From: Symbiobacteriaceae bacterium
GTDB lineage: Bacteria > Bacillota_E > Symbiobacteriia > Symbiobacteriales > Symbiobacteriaceae
Length of the DNA: 9,008 bases
NCBI GenBank assembly: GCA_027356675.1
Contig: DAHVXO010000369.1
Location: 1-9,008 of the forward strand
Direction of reading: 5' to 3'
Below the pieces are notes generated by a model that saw only the letters and a program-made list of their open reading frames with translations, had not been told where the DNA came from and made no database searches. The position numbers and the translations under genes were made by a program. Below are positions 1-5,790 of the stretch, one piece after another; position 1 is the stretch's first letter; the number at the start of each line of letters is the position of its first letter.

Positions 1-165
1 AGCGTAATCCAGGTCATATGCGTTTCGATCGACACCATGTGCGTCCGCCACCTGGTCGAACAGAGCCTGACCGCCCCGGTTCGTCTCGGAGACGCCAGAG
101 GGGGTCGTTCGGAAACCGGGAGCCTTGCGGGAGCGGCTCCCCCGCCGGGGCCGGGACCTCGTCAC
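1..165 (-). CDS. Possible partial gene running off the left edge
   Basis: On the minus strand one frame stays open from a stop at 180-178 to the window edge. The last 30 or so codons before the edge read like real protein, including ALFDQVADAHGVDRNAYDL. The only start codon seen in the frame is GTG at 165, with no clear ribosome binding site. The first 25 or so residues after it are very arginine and serine rich and do not look like normal protein, so the true start may be lost or the gene may be a decayed 5' end. A TAAAAT hexamer at 176-171 could be a -10 box, but no good -35 accompanies it. I do not recognise the family. This could also be a chance open frame. Confidence 0.3.
   Translation of the reverse strand, partial: MTRSRPRRGSRSRKAPGFRTTPSGVSETNRGGQALFDQVADAHGVDRNAYDLDYA
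118..141. other. GC-rich competing hairpins
   Basis: GGGAGCC at 118-124 is complementary to GGCTCCC at 135-141. The inner GGGAG at 129-133 can pair with the same CTCCC arm, so two alternative stems compete. No T-run follows on either strand, so it is not a convincing intrinsic terminator. Confidence 0.25.
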
Positions 166-729
166 CCCGTATTTTACTCATCCGCTTCGCACGCATGTCG
201 CCCGATAGTCGGCGCCTATGGACTGGGTGCCGCTATGGGTATCCGGATGGCCCGTTGCGGCCTCCCTCTCGGCGCAGCGTCTGTCACGGGATTCGTTGAC
301 TCATGAACCGATAGGCGGAGCAGGGGGAAGAGACCCCGTTGAGGGGCGTTTGCGCTGAGATTTGTGATGAACCCATAGGTTTTGCCTATGACTTGCTGTT
401 GCTCGCTTGTAGATCGACTCTGCCCCGTAAGTACGCCAACAGCGCCGGCGGTAGCGTCTTTGGCAACCAGCTGATCCATCCGAGCGTTAGGATGGGGCAG
501 GAATAGGAAGCAGCGTCCGAGCCATGGCTGAACCGCCTGTCCTTCGCCCTCGGTCCCGACCCTGGGAAACACACCCGGCCGTAGACGCTTCGAGTCATAC
601 CGAAAGGTTCTGTTCCCAATGCGTGTGGCCAACAAGGGACGCCCATTTGCGGACTTCGGCTGGACGGGTGTCCAGGCGCACCTGCTTGCGGGCGGCTTTG
701 GGGCTCAGCTTCCCGAGCCCGTTTCGGTC
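166..729. other. Gene-poor stretch, no convincing coding sequence
   Basis: No reading frame here has both a ribosome binding site and recognisable protein sequence; the longest, on the minus strand (216-635), looks random. There are two near-identical 13-base direct repeats, ATGAACCgATAGG at 303-315 and ATGAACCcATAGG at 367-379 (12 of 13 the same). The second contains the left arm of a hairpin with CATAGG at 374-379 and CCTATG at 385-390. A further hairpin (GGGCTC 701-706, GAGCCC 715-720) lies just past the end of the minus-strand gene at 730. Confidence 0.5.
701..720 (-). terminator. Hairpin after the exported-protein gene
   Basis: A perfect 6-bp stem, GGGCTC with GAGCCC and an 8-base loop, lies about 10 bases beyond the stop codon of the minus-strand gene ending at 730. 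The position suits a transcription terminator, but no T-run follows it, so it may instead protect the 3' end or need Rho. Confidence 0.3.
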
Positions 730-1416
730 CTACCGGAGCGCGCGAGACTGTTCGAGCCAGCGGCGCACCTGGTCATCCCTACAGGTCTTGGGGTCGACTT
801 TCAGCGAGAAATTAAGGTTCTCATACGGGGTCACAATCTGGATCAGATTCATCTCCGCGTCGATGACCAGCGAGACCTGGGCATGGGGAATGGGCCGCAG
901 GGGCGGGAAGGCGACGTCCGGGCACTGGGTCTGATCTGGCATGGGGTAGCCCACCCACAGGCTGGCAGAGCGGACGCCGAAGTTCCCGTACCAGGCCACC
1001 CCATATAGTTGCACCTTCGTACCAGGACGGGCCGTCCACTTCAGCGGTGTGCTTCCCACGGCTACGCCGATTCGGCGGGGCTGCGGGCCGTATTCGTTGC
1101 CCGGGACTGGCCCGCCAGAGAACTCGAAGAACTCGACATTGTCCGGCTGGGAGCTGCTTTCAAGACTGAGGCTGACCGGTGCGGACAATCTGAGATACGT
1201 ATCAGGTGGCGTCCGGCCCACCACTTCGCCGCCCAACGTACGGAGCACGATTCCCGTCACTGCGGGCGCTGGCGGCGATGCATGGGCGGCAGCGACAGAG
1301 CCTCCGTCCGGTTGCGGCGCCCGGTGGACCGCACTTTGCCACAGCAGGCCGACCAGCGCTGCCCCGATCACCGCTCCCGGCACCCACCCATTGGTCACCA
1401 ACTTGCGCAGTGTCAC
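730..1416 (-). CDS. Membrane-anchored or exported protein of unknown function
   Basis: A 228-residue protein. The GTG start at 1416 is chosen because GAGGGGGG lies a few bases upstream on the minus strand; an ATG at 1464 in the same frame has no comparable site. The N-terminus (RKLVTNGW, then a hydrophobic run at about residues 10-27 ending VGLLWQ) fits a signal peptide or a single membrane anchor with positive charges inside. It is followed by a proline/alanine-rich linker (residues 33-52) and then a mostly beta-type extracellular region with many Val, Ser, Gly and Tyr residues. Two cysteines remain in the C-terminal third, which could form a disulfide outside the cell. No catalytic motif or known domain is recognised. 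It stands alone, with no co-directional neighbour within 700 bases. The coherent composition, good start site and lack of frameshifts make it a real gene; its function is unknown. Confidence 0.72.
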   Translation of the reverse strand: MTLRKLVTNGWVPGAVIGAALVGLLWQSAVHRAPQPDGGSVAAAHASPPAPAVTGIVLRTLGGEVVGRTPPDTYLRLSAPVSLSLESSSQPDNVEFFEFSGGPVPGNEYGPQPRRIGVAVGSTPLKWTARPGTKVQLYGVAWYGNFGVRSASLWVGYPMPDQTQCPDVAFPPLRPIPHAQVSLVIDAEMNLIQIVTPYENLNFSLKVDPKTCRDDQVRRWLEQSRALR

Positions 1417-2140
1417 AACAGATCCCCCCTCTGTGAGTGGCGTGTTGTCCTTACACCCGAGCACATTAAGTCGGTGCGGGATCGGGTCCGACCATACGCA
1501 CCTCTCAGCCTGCCGGTGGCCATGACCTGGCTGGAACTGCTGCGGTAGTTGAAAGCTTCGGCATAATCGCCCGTTCGCCTCCGCGAACTCTTACGTTTGC
1601 ATACACAGTTTGACAAAACGATGCTTATAGAATTTCTACGATGGAGTCGGACATACGGCCAGATATCCACGAGGGGACGAGAACTGGATGGGGTCGGGGT
1701 CTTCAAATACGGAAGGGCAACTGCCTTATCGTACCAGGGCCGATTTCCTTTCAGAAAAAGCACCCCCCTCGCGGATGGGTGCCTGAATGTTATGATGAAG
1801 CTGGCAGGGACGGGAGCCGCAAATCACTCTCCAAAAGGGTGTGGTTTTTGGTGTCACCGGAGCAGAAACAGGTCCTTCGGGCCCGCGGTCTTGTGCTTCT
1901 CGACAGCAATCCGCCTCGTCTGAGAAAGCTTGCTGCCGATCGTGGTACATCGACTCGCAGGTCCCTGAAACCTTTCCGCAAAGGTTCCCGTCCTCTGCCA
2001 ATTCCAGTATGTGCTTCGGTGTTCTATGTTACTACTGGCGACAGGACTGCGACTTCTGGAATCCCCGGCCACGGGGCCTTGGAGCTCAGACTTGGGCCGA
2101 CCGCTTCCCTCGGCAGAACCCCGCCTCGGGTGAATCGGCC
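1417..2140. other. Long intergenic stretch without a convincing gene
   Basis: No frame here carries recognisable protein or a good start site. The open frame at 1641-2144 on the plus strand and the shorter minus-strand frames at 1726-2072 have no family resemblance, and their composition is uneven. The stretch is less GC-rich than the flanking genes in places. Its one clear signal is a minus-strand terminator at 1755-1782, which suggests that a transcription unit once lay, or still lies, to its right on the minus strand. Confidence 0.45.
1755..1782 (-). terminator. Intrinsic terminator, minus strand, orphan
   Basis: On the minus strand, GCACCC (1782-1777) pairs perfectly with GGGTGC (1765-1760), and TTTTT follows immediately (1759-1755). 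A GC stem followed by a T-run is the classic intrinsic terminator. No convincing minus-strand gene lies directly upstream of it (1783-2196), so it marks a lost gene, a small non-coding RNA, or chance. Confidence 0.45.
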
Positions 2141-2170
2141 TTGACTGGCTCCGCTGTGTCGGTGTATATA
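2141..2170 (+). promoter_or_regulatory. Sigma-70 type promoter of the glycosylase gene
   Basis: TTGACT at 2141-2146 (5 of 6 to TTGACA) and TATATA at 2165-2170 are separated by 18 bases. Transcription would start near 2177, leaving a leader of about 35 bases before the glycosylase start. The TATATAAAT stretch stands out in this GC-rich DNA. Confidence 0.5.
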
Positions 2171-2211
2171 AATGTCGTCACCCACACAGGGTACACGTGA
2201 AAGGGATTGAC

Positions 2212-2721
2212 ATGCTGCTAACCAGCTTTGCCCCCGTCCTTGCCCCGCAGACAAGGGTGGTCATTCTTGGTTCGATGCCAGGGCATCTATCATTGAAGCG
2301 CGACCAGTACTACGCTCATCCGCAGAATCGGTTCTGGCCGATCATGCACGAACTCTTTGGTATCGGACTAGAATTGTCGTATGCCAAACGTCTGGTACTC
2401 CTGACACAGGCTGGCGTTGGGCTGTGGGATGTATTAAAGCACTGCGAACGCGAGGGGAGCCTGGACTCCAGCATCGTGGGACGCACCGAGGTCCCCAACG
2501 ATTTCAGACTACTATTTGACCGGTGCCCTGCGGTTCGTGCCCTTTTTTTCAACGGTCAGAAAGCGGAGCAGGCGTTTCGTCGCCATGTGATCCCGTCGTT
2601 GCCGGCTCCTATAGTCGATCGGCTCCATCTGATCACACTGCCTTCGACCAGCCCTGCGAACACAACCAGAACCAAAAAGGCCAAAGTCGAGGAGTGGAAA
2701 GCCATCTGGCGTTTCACGTGA
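2212..2721 (+). CDS. DNA-deoxyinosine (hypoxanthine) glycosylase, UDG family 6
   Basis: A 169-residue base-excision repair enzyme of the uracil-DNA glycosylase superfamily. Members of this branch remove hypoxanthine, the deamination product of adenine, from DNA and leave an abasic site. Motif 1 is clear at residues 18-43: ILGSMPG, then YYAHPQNRFWPIM. The Asn of HPQN is residue 39, which by my recollection is the position of the catalytic Asn in the founding family 6 enzyme. Motif 2, LPSTSPAN (143-150), near the C-terminus is the other signature. The GLWDVL segment in the middle is also usual. Length is normal for the family. ATG 2212 is preferred because AAAGGG ends 6 bases upstream and gives the usual short N-terminus (SFAPVL); an in-frame GTG at 2197 would add five residues and remains possible. 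It appears monocistronic, with its own promoter. Confidence 0.92.
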   Translation: MLLTSFAPVLAPQTRVVILGSMPGHLSLKRDQYYAHPQNRFWPIMHELFGIGLELSYAKRLVLLTQAGVGLWDVLKHCEREGSLDSSIVGRTEVPNDFRLLFDRCPAVRALFFNGQKAEQAFRRHVIPSLPAPIVDRLHLITLPSTSPANTTRTKKAKVEEWKAIWRFT

Positions 2722-3190
2722 CAAGCCTCCACCGCCCAAGAAGCTACGCGCGTCGGACGCCCAGGAGCCCGTGGTCGCCGCACCTTTGGGGACCAGCGTG
2801 CTCCCCAGGCAGACGGCTGACGATACCATCGGTCACCCATTCAGCGTCATCTCGCGCTCGCCATCGGGCGTGACGACACCCGCCGGTGTGGGGGCAATGC
2901 CGTCGCAATCAGCGGTCCACTCACCCCACTCGCCGCGGCGGTCCCCGGACCCCACGCTTCCCGGTGGGGAACACCCAGGCGCAGGCAGGCCGCGGAGCAA
3001 GCCTCAGGGGCGACAGTTCTGCCCCGGCTCTGAGGGTCTGCGCCATGCCCTCCGCCAGTTGTTCCCACCGGTCGCGCTTCATTCTCCGTCAACCCACACG
3101 TCCCTCGAACAAACGATACGGCCCGGAGCGGGAGGTACTCGCACCGATCCCCCTCTCCGTTGGTAAGCGAAAACGGGGGCTCGGCGAGCA
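2722..3190. other. Probably decayed coding DNA between glycosylase and MarR genes
   Basis: No intact gene is seen. On the minus strand, a short frame from ATG 3082 to a stop at 2921 begins MKRDRWEQLAEGMAQTLRAG, which looks like true protein. After its stop, another minus-strand frame (ending at 2833) reads GEWTADCDGIAPTPAGVV, also protein-like. Two such pieces in different frames suggest a small minus-strand gene broken by a frameshift. The GGAG in front of ATG 3082 is too close to be a good ribosome binding site. I do not recognise the family, and the reading is weak. Confidence 0.3.
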
Positions 3191-3198
3191 GACAGGCC

Positions 3199-3227
3199 TT
3201 GACAATGCGTGACTGATCACGTATCTT
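3199..3227 (+). promoter_or_regulatory. Strong promoter of the MarR gene
   Basis: A perfect TTGACA (3199-3204), a 17-base spacer and TATCTT (3222-3227) form a near-consensus housekeeping promoter. Transcription would start near 3234, giving a leader of about 75 bases before the MarR start codon at 3308. It is the best promoter in the window. Confidence 0.7.
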
Positions 3228-3242
3228 ACGGTACAGTTACGT
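3219..3242. promoter_or_regulatory. Candidate MarR operator (24-bp imperfect palindrome)
   Basis: ACGTA.CT at 3219-3226 mirrors AG.TACGT at 3235-3242, with 7 matching bases per half-site and an 8-base centre. The palindrome covers the -10 box and the predicted transcription start of the MarR gene. That is where autorepressing MarR proteins usually bind, and the size and symmetry suit a winged-helix dimer. Binding by the adjacent regulator is inferred. Confidence 0.5.
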
Positions 3243-3307
3243 GGTGATAGGTCCCCACATCATGAGTGTCGGGCGCCCGCCCGGTACGGTCAGAAAGGGT
3301 GCTACGG

Positions 3308-3772
3308 ATGACCCCAGCAGAGGAACTCCGTTACCTGGTGCTCGCAACCGAGCGCGAGGGGAACCGGATGCTGGCAGCCGCCCTGCGCCCCCTGGGACTT
3401 ACGCCGTCCCAAGCCGAGGTATTGAGGGTTCTTCAGGACCATCAACCGTTGTCCCTCGCCGAACTCGGCGAACGGCTCGTCTGCGAAGGCGGGAGTCCCA
3501 GCAGGCTAGTCACCAGGCTAATCGAGGGTGGGCTGGTCGAACAGAAGCCCTCACCCACAGACAATCGCAAGGTGGCATTAACCCTATCCGAAGCAGGAGG
3601 GAATCTGGCCGCCCGCGTCACTGTCGTGGAGGCGGAGCTGCACGCCTCCATCAGCACCCTGCTGGAGGGAGCCCCGGTGTCTGAACTGCTGGGACTACTC
3701 TGGCGCTTTGTCGAGGACCGACCGGCTGGGAAGGCCCTGGCCAAGCGTACAGGGCGAAAACAGCCCAGATGA
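3308..3772 (+). CDS. MarR family transcriptional regulator
   Basis: A 154-residue winged helix-turn-helix regulator. Helices at about 31-42 (LTPSQAEVLRVLQ) and 48-58 (LSLAELGERLV) lead to the recognition helix at 62-77 (GSPSRLVTRLIEGGLV). The wing follows with the family signature PTDNRKVALTLSEAG (83-97); Asp85 and Arg87 are the usual conserved pair. The C-terminal helix (about 100-145) would form the dimer interface with the N-terminal helix. MarR proteins usually repress their own operon and release DNA on binding a phenolic or other small ligand. ATG 3308 is chosen for its AGAAAGGG site 8 bases upstream; a GTG at 3266 in frame would add 14 residues. The neighbouring genes run in the same direction, so they are its likely targets together with its own promoter. 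A single cysteine (Cys59) sits just before the recognition helix, so redox sensing cannot be excluded. Confidence 0.9.
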   Translation: MTPAEELRYLVLATEREGNRMLAAALRPLGLTPSQAEVLRVLQDHQPLSLAELGERLVCEGGSPSRLVTRLIEGGLVEQKPSPTDNRKVALTLSEAGGNLAARVTVVEAELHASISTLLEGAPVSELLGLLWRFVEDRPAGKALAKRTGRKQPR

Positions 3773-3836
3773 CCATTCCACCCCCCGTTTCCGGAGCACC
3801 CTCCGGGCGGGGGAGTTCCTGTCTATAGCACGAATC

Positions 3837-3856
3837 ATCAATGTCGTATCATTGAT
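3837..3856. promoter_or_regulatory. AT-rich 20-bp perfect-arm palindrome
   Basis: ATCAATG (3837-3843) and CATTGAT (3850-3856) are perfect 7-base inverted arms around a 6-base centre. They lie in an AT-rich patch (about 3825-3880) unlike its surroundings. The size fits a dimeric repressor site (TetR or MarR type). It lies 57 bases before the truncated dehydrogenase frame. A weak TATATG at 3861-3866 could be a -10 box, but the -35 is poor. Confidence 0.4.
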
Positions 3857-3913
3857 ATTTTATATGCGAAAAGGAACCGAATTCGTGCCAGCTTTCCGGA
3901 TAAGGAGCGGACC

Positions 3914-4375
3914 GTGGTGCCGGTTCCCACCGGAGACCTGGTGGCGGCACACCAGGCGACGGGGATCCCAAATGTGACGATCTATACCGCCGAGTTTCCC
4001 GCCAGTCCCGCCGTCCGTGCCACACTGCCGGTTGTGCAGAGACTCCTTGCTGTGAGCGCCATCCGCCGGGGGATTGAGCGCCTGGTGGACCGGCGAAGTG
4101 ACAGACCAGCAGCCCGTCGAAAGGACCCGGCTCGGCCCTCGTATCTGTGGGCAAAGGCCACGGACCGGAATGGCAAGGCTGTGGAGGCTTGGCTGGAGAT
4201 GGGTGAAGGGTACCAGTTCACCGCTGTCAGCAGCGTCCTTGCGGTCGAGCGAATCCTGGCGACTCAGTTGGCGGGAGCGCTTACGCCAGCACAGGCCTTT
4301 GGCGCCGACTTCCTTCTGGAGATTCCCGGAACCAGGCGGTATGACACGTTCGGTATGAGCAGCCGCGTCGTATAA
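3914..4375 (+). pseudogene. Saccharopine dehydrogenase-like protein, C-terminal half only
   Basis: The 153 residues match the C-terminal domain of the saccharopine-dehydrogenase-type NAD(P)-binding family. Landmarks are PTGDLVAAHQATGIPNVTIY near the start, YLWAKATDRNGK in the middle, then GYQFTAVSSVLAVERIL and AFGADFLLEIPG near the end. Whole family members have roughly 350-400 residues; the Rossmann NAD(P)-binding half with its GxxGxxG motif is missing. Family-like sequence (FPDKERTVV) continues a few codons upstream of GTG 3914, and the frame stays open back to the MarR stop at 3770-3772 but contains no usable start, so the break lies near 3875-3890. By chance or selection, the codons for Lys-Glu form TAAGGAG 6 bases before GTG 3914, an excellent ribosome binding site, so a stand-alone C-terminal fragment could still be made. 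It cannot act as a dehydrogenase. It is followed by the membrane protein gene after 27 bases. Confidence 0.75.
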
Positions 4376-4402
4376 CCCTGGGGAGAGAAGGAGCAAACCT
4401 GG

Positions 4403-4969
4403 ATGAACCGCCTGTACAGCAGTATCCAACGAGTTGCGAATGCAAGGTCCATGACAGCCCTGCTCACGCTGGCCCTGGTTCTGATGGTCGGCATGAATGC
4501 GGTGAACCTGCCGTTCGCCGTCCCTCGCCTTCGCCAGCTTTCGGGTGGGGCCCGCGTGCTCGATACGGAGCTCTTCTACTCGGCGCAGAAGGCCTACGCC
4601 GCACTCGATGCCCTTCAACCCGCAGGGAGAGCTGAGTACCTGGGCTTTTTGCTCCTTGTCGACTCGGTCTTTCCCCTGGTCTATTCGGCAGCCCTGGCGA
4701 TCCTGCTTACCGTAGTCTTCCGGAGCGCCTTCAGGGCCGGACAACGGGTCCACAAGCTGGCCCTGGTTCCACTGGCGATCGGCGCGTTCGACTACCTGGA
4801 GAACCTCGCGATCATCACACTGCTGCTGCGCTATCCATGGCATCTCGAGGGCCTGGCTACGCTCGCCGGGTACTTCACCTTGGCGAAGTGGAGTCTGACT
4901 GCGCTGAGCCTGCTGCTGCTCCTGCTTGGACTTCTGGGGGTGCTATGGCGAAAGACTCATCCCGAATAG
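4403..4969 (+). CDS. Four-helix integral membrane protein of unknown function
   Basis: A 188-residue inner-membrane protein with four predicted hydrophobic segments at about residues 17-36, 81-106, 117-140 and 151-182. The last is a leucine-rich run ending in a short positive tail. A loop of about 45 residues with charged and aromatic residues (LDTELFYSAQKAYAAL) joins helices 1 and 2. The third helix contains FDYLEN, with two acidic residues within the membrane zone, a likely conserved motif. I have seen similar four-helix proteins annotated only as hypothetical and cannot assign a function. The start is supported by GAAGGAG 9 bases upstream. It lies 27 bases after the truncated dehydrogenase and is probably co-transcribed with it and the MarR gene. 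Confidence 0.8.
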   Translation: MNRLYSSIQRVANARSMTALLTLALVLMVGMNAVNLPFAVPRLRQLSGGARVLDTELFYSAQKAYAALDALQPAGRAEYLGFLLLVDSVFPLVYSAALAILLTVVFRSAFRAGQRVHKLALVPLAIGAFDYLENLAIITLLLRYPWHLEGLATLAGYFTLAKWSLTALSLLLLLLGLLGVLWRKTHPE

Positions 4970-4984
4970 GCTATAAGAAGGCAG

Positions 4985-5013
4985 TCGAGGTTGTTCCGAG
5001 CTCTCACTATCAT
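4985..5013 (+). promoter_or_regulatory. Weak promoter candidate before the MFS gene
   Basis: TATCAT at 5008-5013 is a good -10 box (5 of 6), but the -35 at the right distance, TCGAGG (4985-4990), matches only 3 of 6. If used, it would give a leader of about 135 bases before the MFS start. Confidence 0.25.
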
Positions 5014-5050
5014 GAAACTTTCCGCTCCGGTACGAGGGATTGCGGGTCGG

Positions 5051-5138
5051 CCAAACGAAACCTTTGGTAGGGCCTTCCACGCAGCGAACGCAGCGCTGAG
5101 GCGGGAATCCTTGGAGTCGCAGAGGCCGGGTCCTCTGC
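5051..5138 (+). promoter_or_regulatory. Structured leader of the MFS gene
   Basis: Three successive hairpins lie in the 187 bases between the membrane protein and the transporter. They are CCAAA/TTTGG (5051-5067, 7-base loop), CAGCG/CGCTG (5082-5098) and GCAGAGG/CCTCTGC (5119-5138, 6-base loop), the last just before the ribosome binding site. The second hairpin contains an 8-base tandem repeat, ACGCAGCG (5079-5086 and 5088-5095). No known riboswitch or T-box core sequence is recognised. Confidence 0.3.
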
Positions 5139-5156
5139 ATCGGGAGGAAAGCGCTC

Positions 5157-5294
5157 ATGTTGGCAGTCCGCGCCCCACAGATCGATCGCGCCTGGCGCTT
5201 CGTGGCAGTAGCCTTTGTTATCACCATGGTCTCCACTGGCCTCAGTTTCGCCATCGGGCCTTTGGTCTCCCCGTTGCTGGCCGACTTCGGTTTA
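5157..5294 (+). pseudogene. MFS transporter, 5' part, cut by an IS
   Basis: The first 46 codons of a major facilitator superfamily transporter. ATG 5157 has GGGAGG about 9 bases upstream. The segment encodes a short cytoplasmic N-terminus (MLAVRAPQIDRAWR) and the first membrane helix (FVAVAFVITMVSTGLSFAIGPLV), then LLADFGL. At 5295 the IS begins. The present frame runs 14 codons into the IS and stops at 5337-5339, giving a useless 60-residue peptide. The last bases before the IS, TTA at 5292-5294, are repeated after it. Confidence 0.88.
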
Positions 5295-5312
5295 GAGCCT
5301 ATCCGAAAACTC
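5295..5312 (+). repeat. IS left terminal inverted repeat
   Basis: An 18-base end beginning GAGCCTAT. It differs from the right end at positions 8 and 17 only. The preceding TTA is the target duplication. Confidence 0.9.
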
Positions 5313-5381
5313 AACTACCTTCAGCAGGAACCTGCCTGAACCTCGCGAATCCCTCAGAAATGACTGTGAGGGGCGATTCCG

Positions 5382-5762
5382 GTGGGCAAGCGGGCTGTCG
5401 AACAACACTTTTCGATTCCAGACGAACTCTGGGACACGATCCGTCCGTTACTTCCGGTTGAGCCCCCCAAGCCCAAGGGTGGCAGACCGCGGATCGATGA
5501 TCGCAAGGCCATGACGGCCATCTTCTTCATCCTGCGAACAGGAATCCAGTGGAAGGCCCTGCCCAGGGACCTTGGAGCCGCAAGCACCGTGCATGACCGC
5601 TTCCAGTACTGGCAGCAGCAAGGCGTATTCAAACGTCTTTGGGAAGCTGGGCTTCAGGCCTATGACGAGGCCAAAGGACTTGAATGGGCCTGGCAGGCGG
5701 TTGACGGCGCTATGACCAAAGCGCCGTTGGGGGGAAAAAGGAACCGGTCCCAATCCGACTGA
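5382..5762 (+). CDS. IS5-family transposase, N-terminal part (OrfA)
   Basis: A 126-residue product. It has the DUF4096-type N-terminal region of IS5-family transposases: IPDELWDTIRPLLP (12-25), GGRPRIDDRKAMTAIFFILRTGIQWKALP (33-61), then FQYWQQQGVF (74-83). The first catalytic aspartate of the DDE triad is Asp108 in QAVDGAMTKAPLGG. After GG the frame leaves the family sequence (KRNRSQSD) and stops at 5760. Family members continue EKTGPNPTDRGK at this point, and that sequence is found in the +1 frame, so OrfA is the first part of a split transposase. The GTG start at 5382 has GAGGGG 7 bases upstream. OrfA alone lacks two of the three catalytic residues and might act as a regulator, as known for two-frame insertion sequences. 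Confidence 0.88.
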   Translation: MGKRAVEQHFSIPDELWDTIRPLLPVEPPKPKGGRPRIDDRKAMTAIFFILRTGIQWKALPRDLGAASTVHDRFQYWQQQGVFKRLWEAGLQAYDEAKGLEWAWQAVDGAMTKAPLGGKRNRSQSD

Positions 5763-5790
5763 CCGCGGAAAGTCTGGAACGAAGAGAAGC

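Noticed and set aside
619..1008. Plus-strand open frame of 129 codons
   Set aside because: It is antisense to most of the exported-protein gene, which has the better start site and a signal peptide or anchor.
1610..1633. Perfect TTGACA at 1610 with TATAGAAT nearby, considered as a promoter
   Set aside because: The -10-like sequence is only about 10-12 bases away, and no acceptable hexamer occurs at 16-18 bases. No gene follows.
1641..2144. Plus-strand open frame of 167 codons
   Set aside because: It has no ribosome binding site, uneven composition and no recognisable motif, and the minus-strand terminator at 1755-1782 lies within it.
3860..4843. Minus-strand open frame of 327 codons
   Set aside because: It is antisense to the dehydrogenase-like fragment and the four-helix membrane protein, both of which show clear protein features and good ribosome binding sites. 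Its own translation is low-complexity and resembles no family.
5020..5156. T-box or known riboswitch in the MFS leader
   Set aside because: The T-box core and other familiar conserved sequences are not present; only generic hairpins can be supported.
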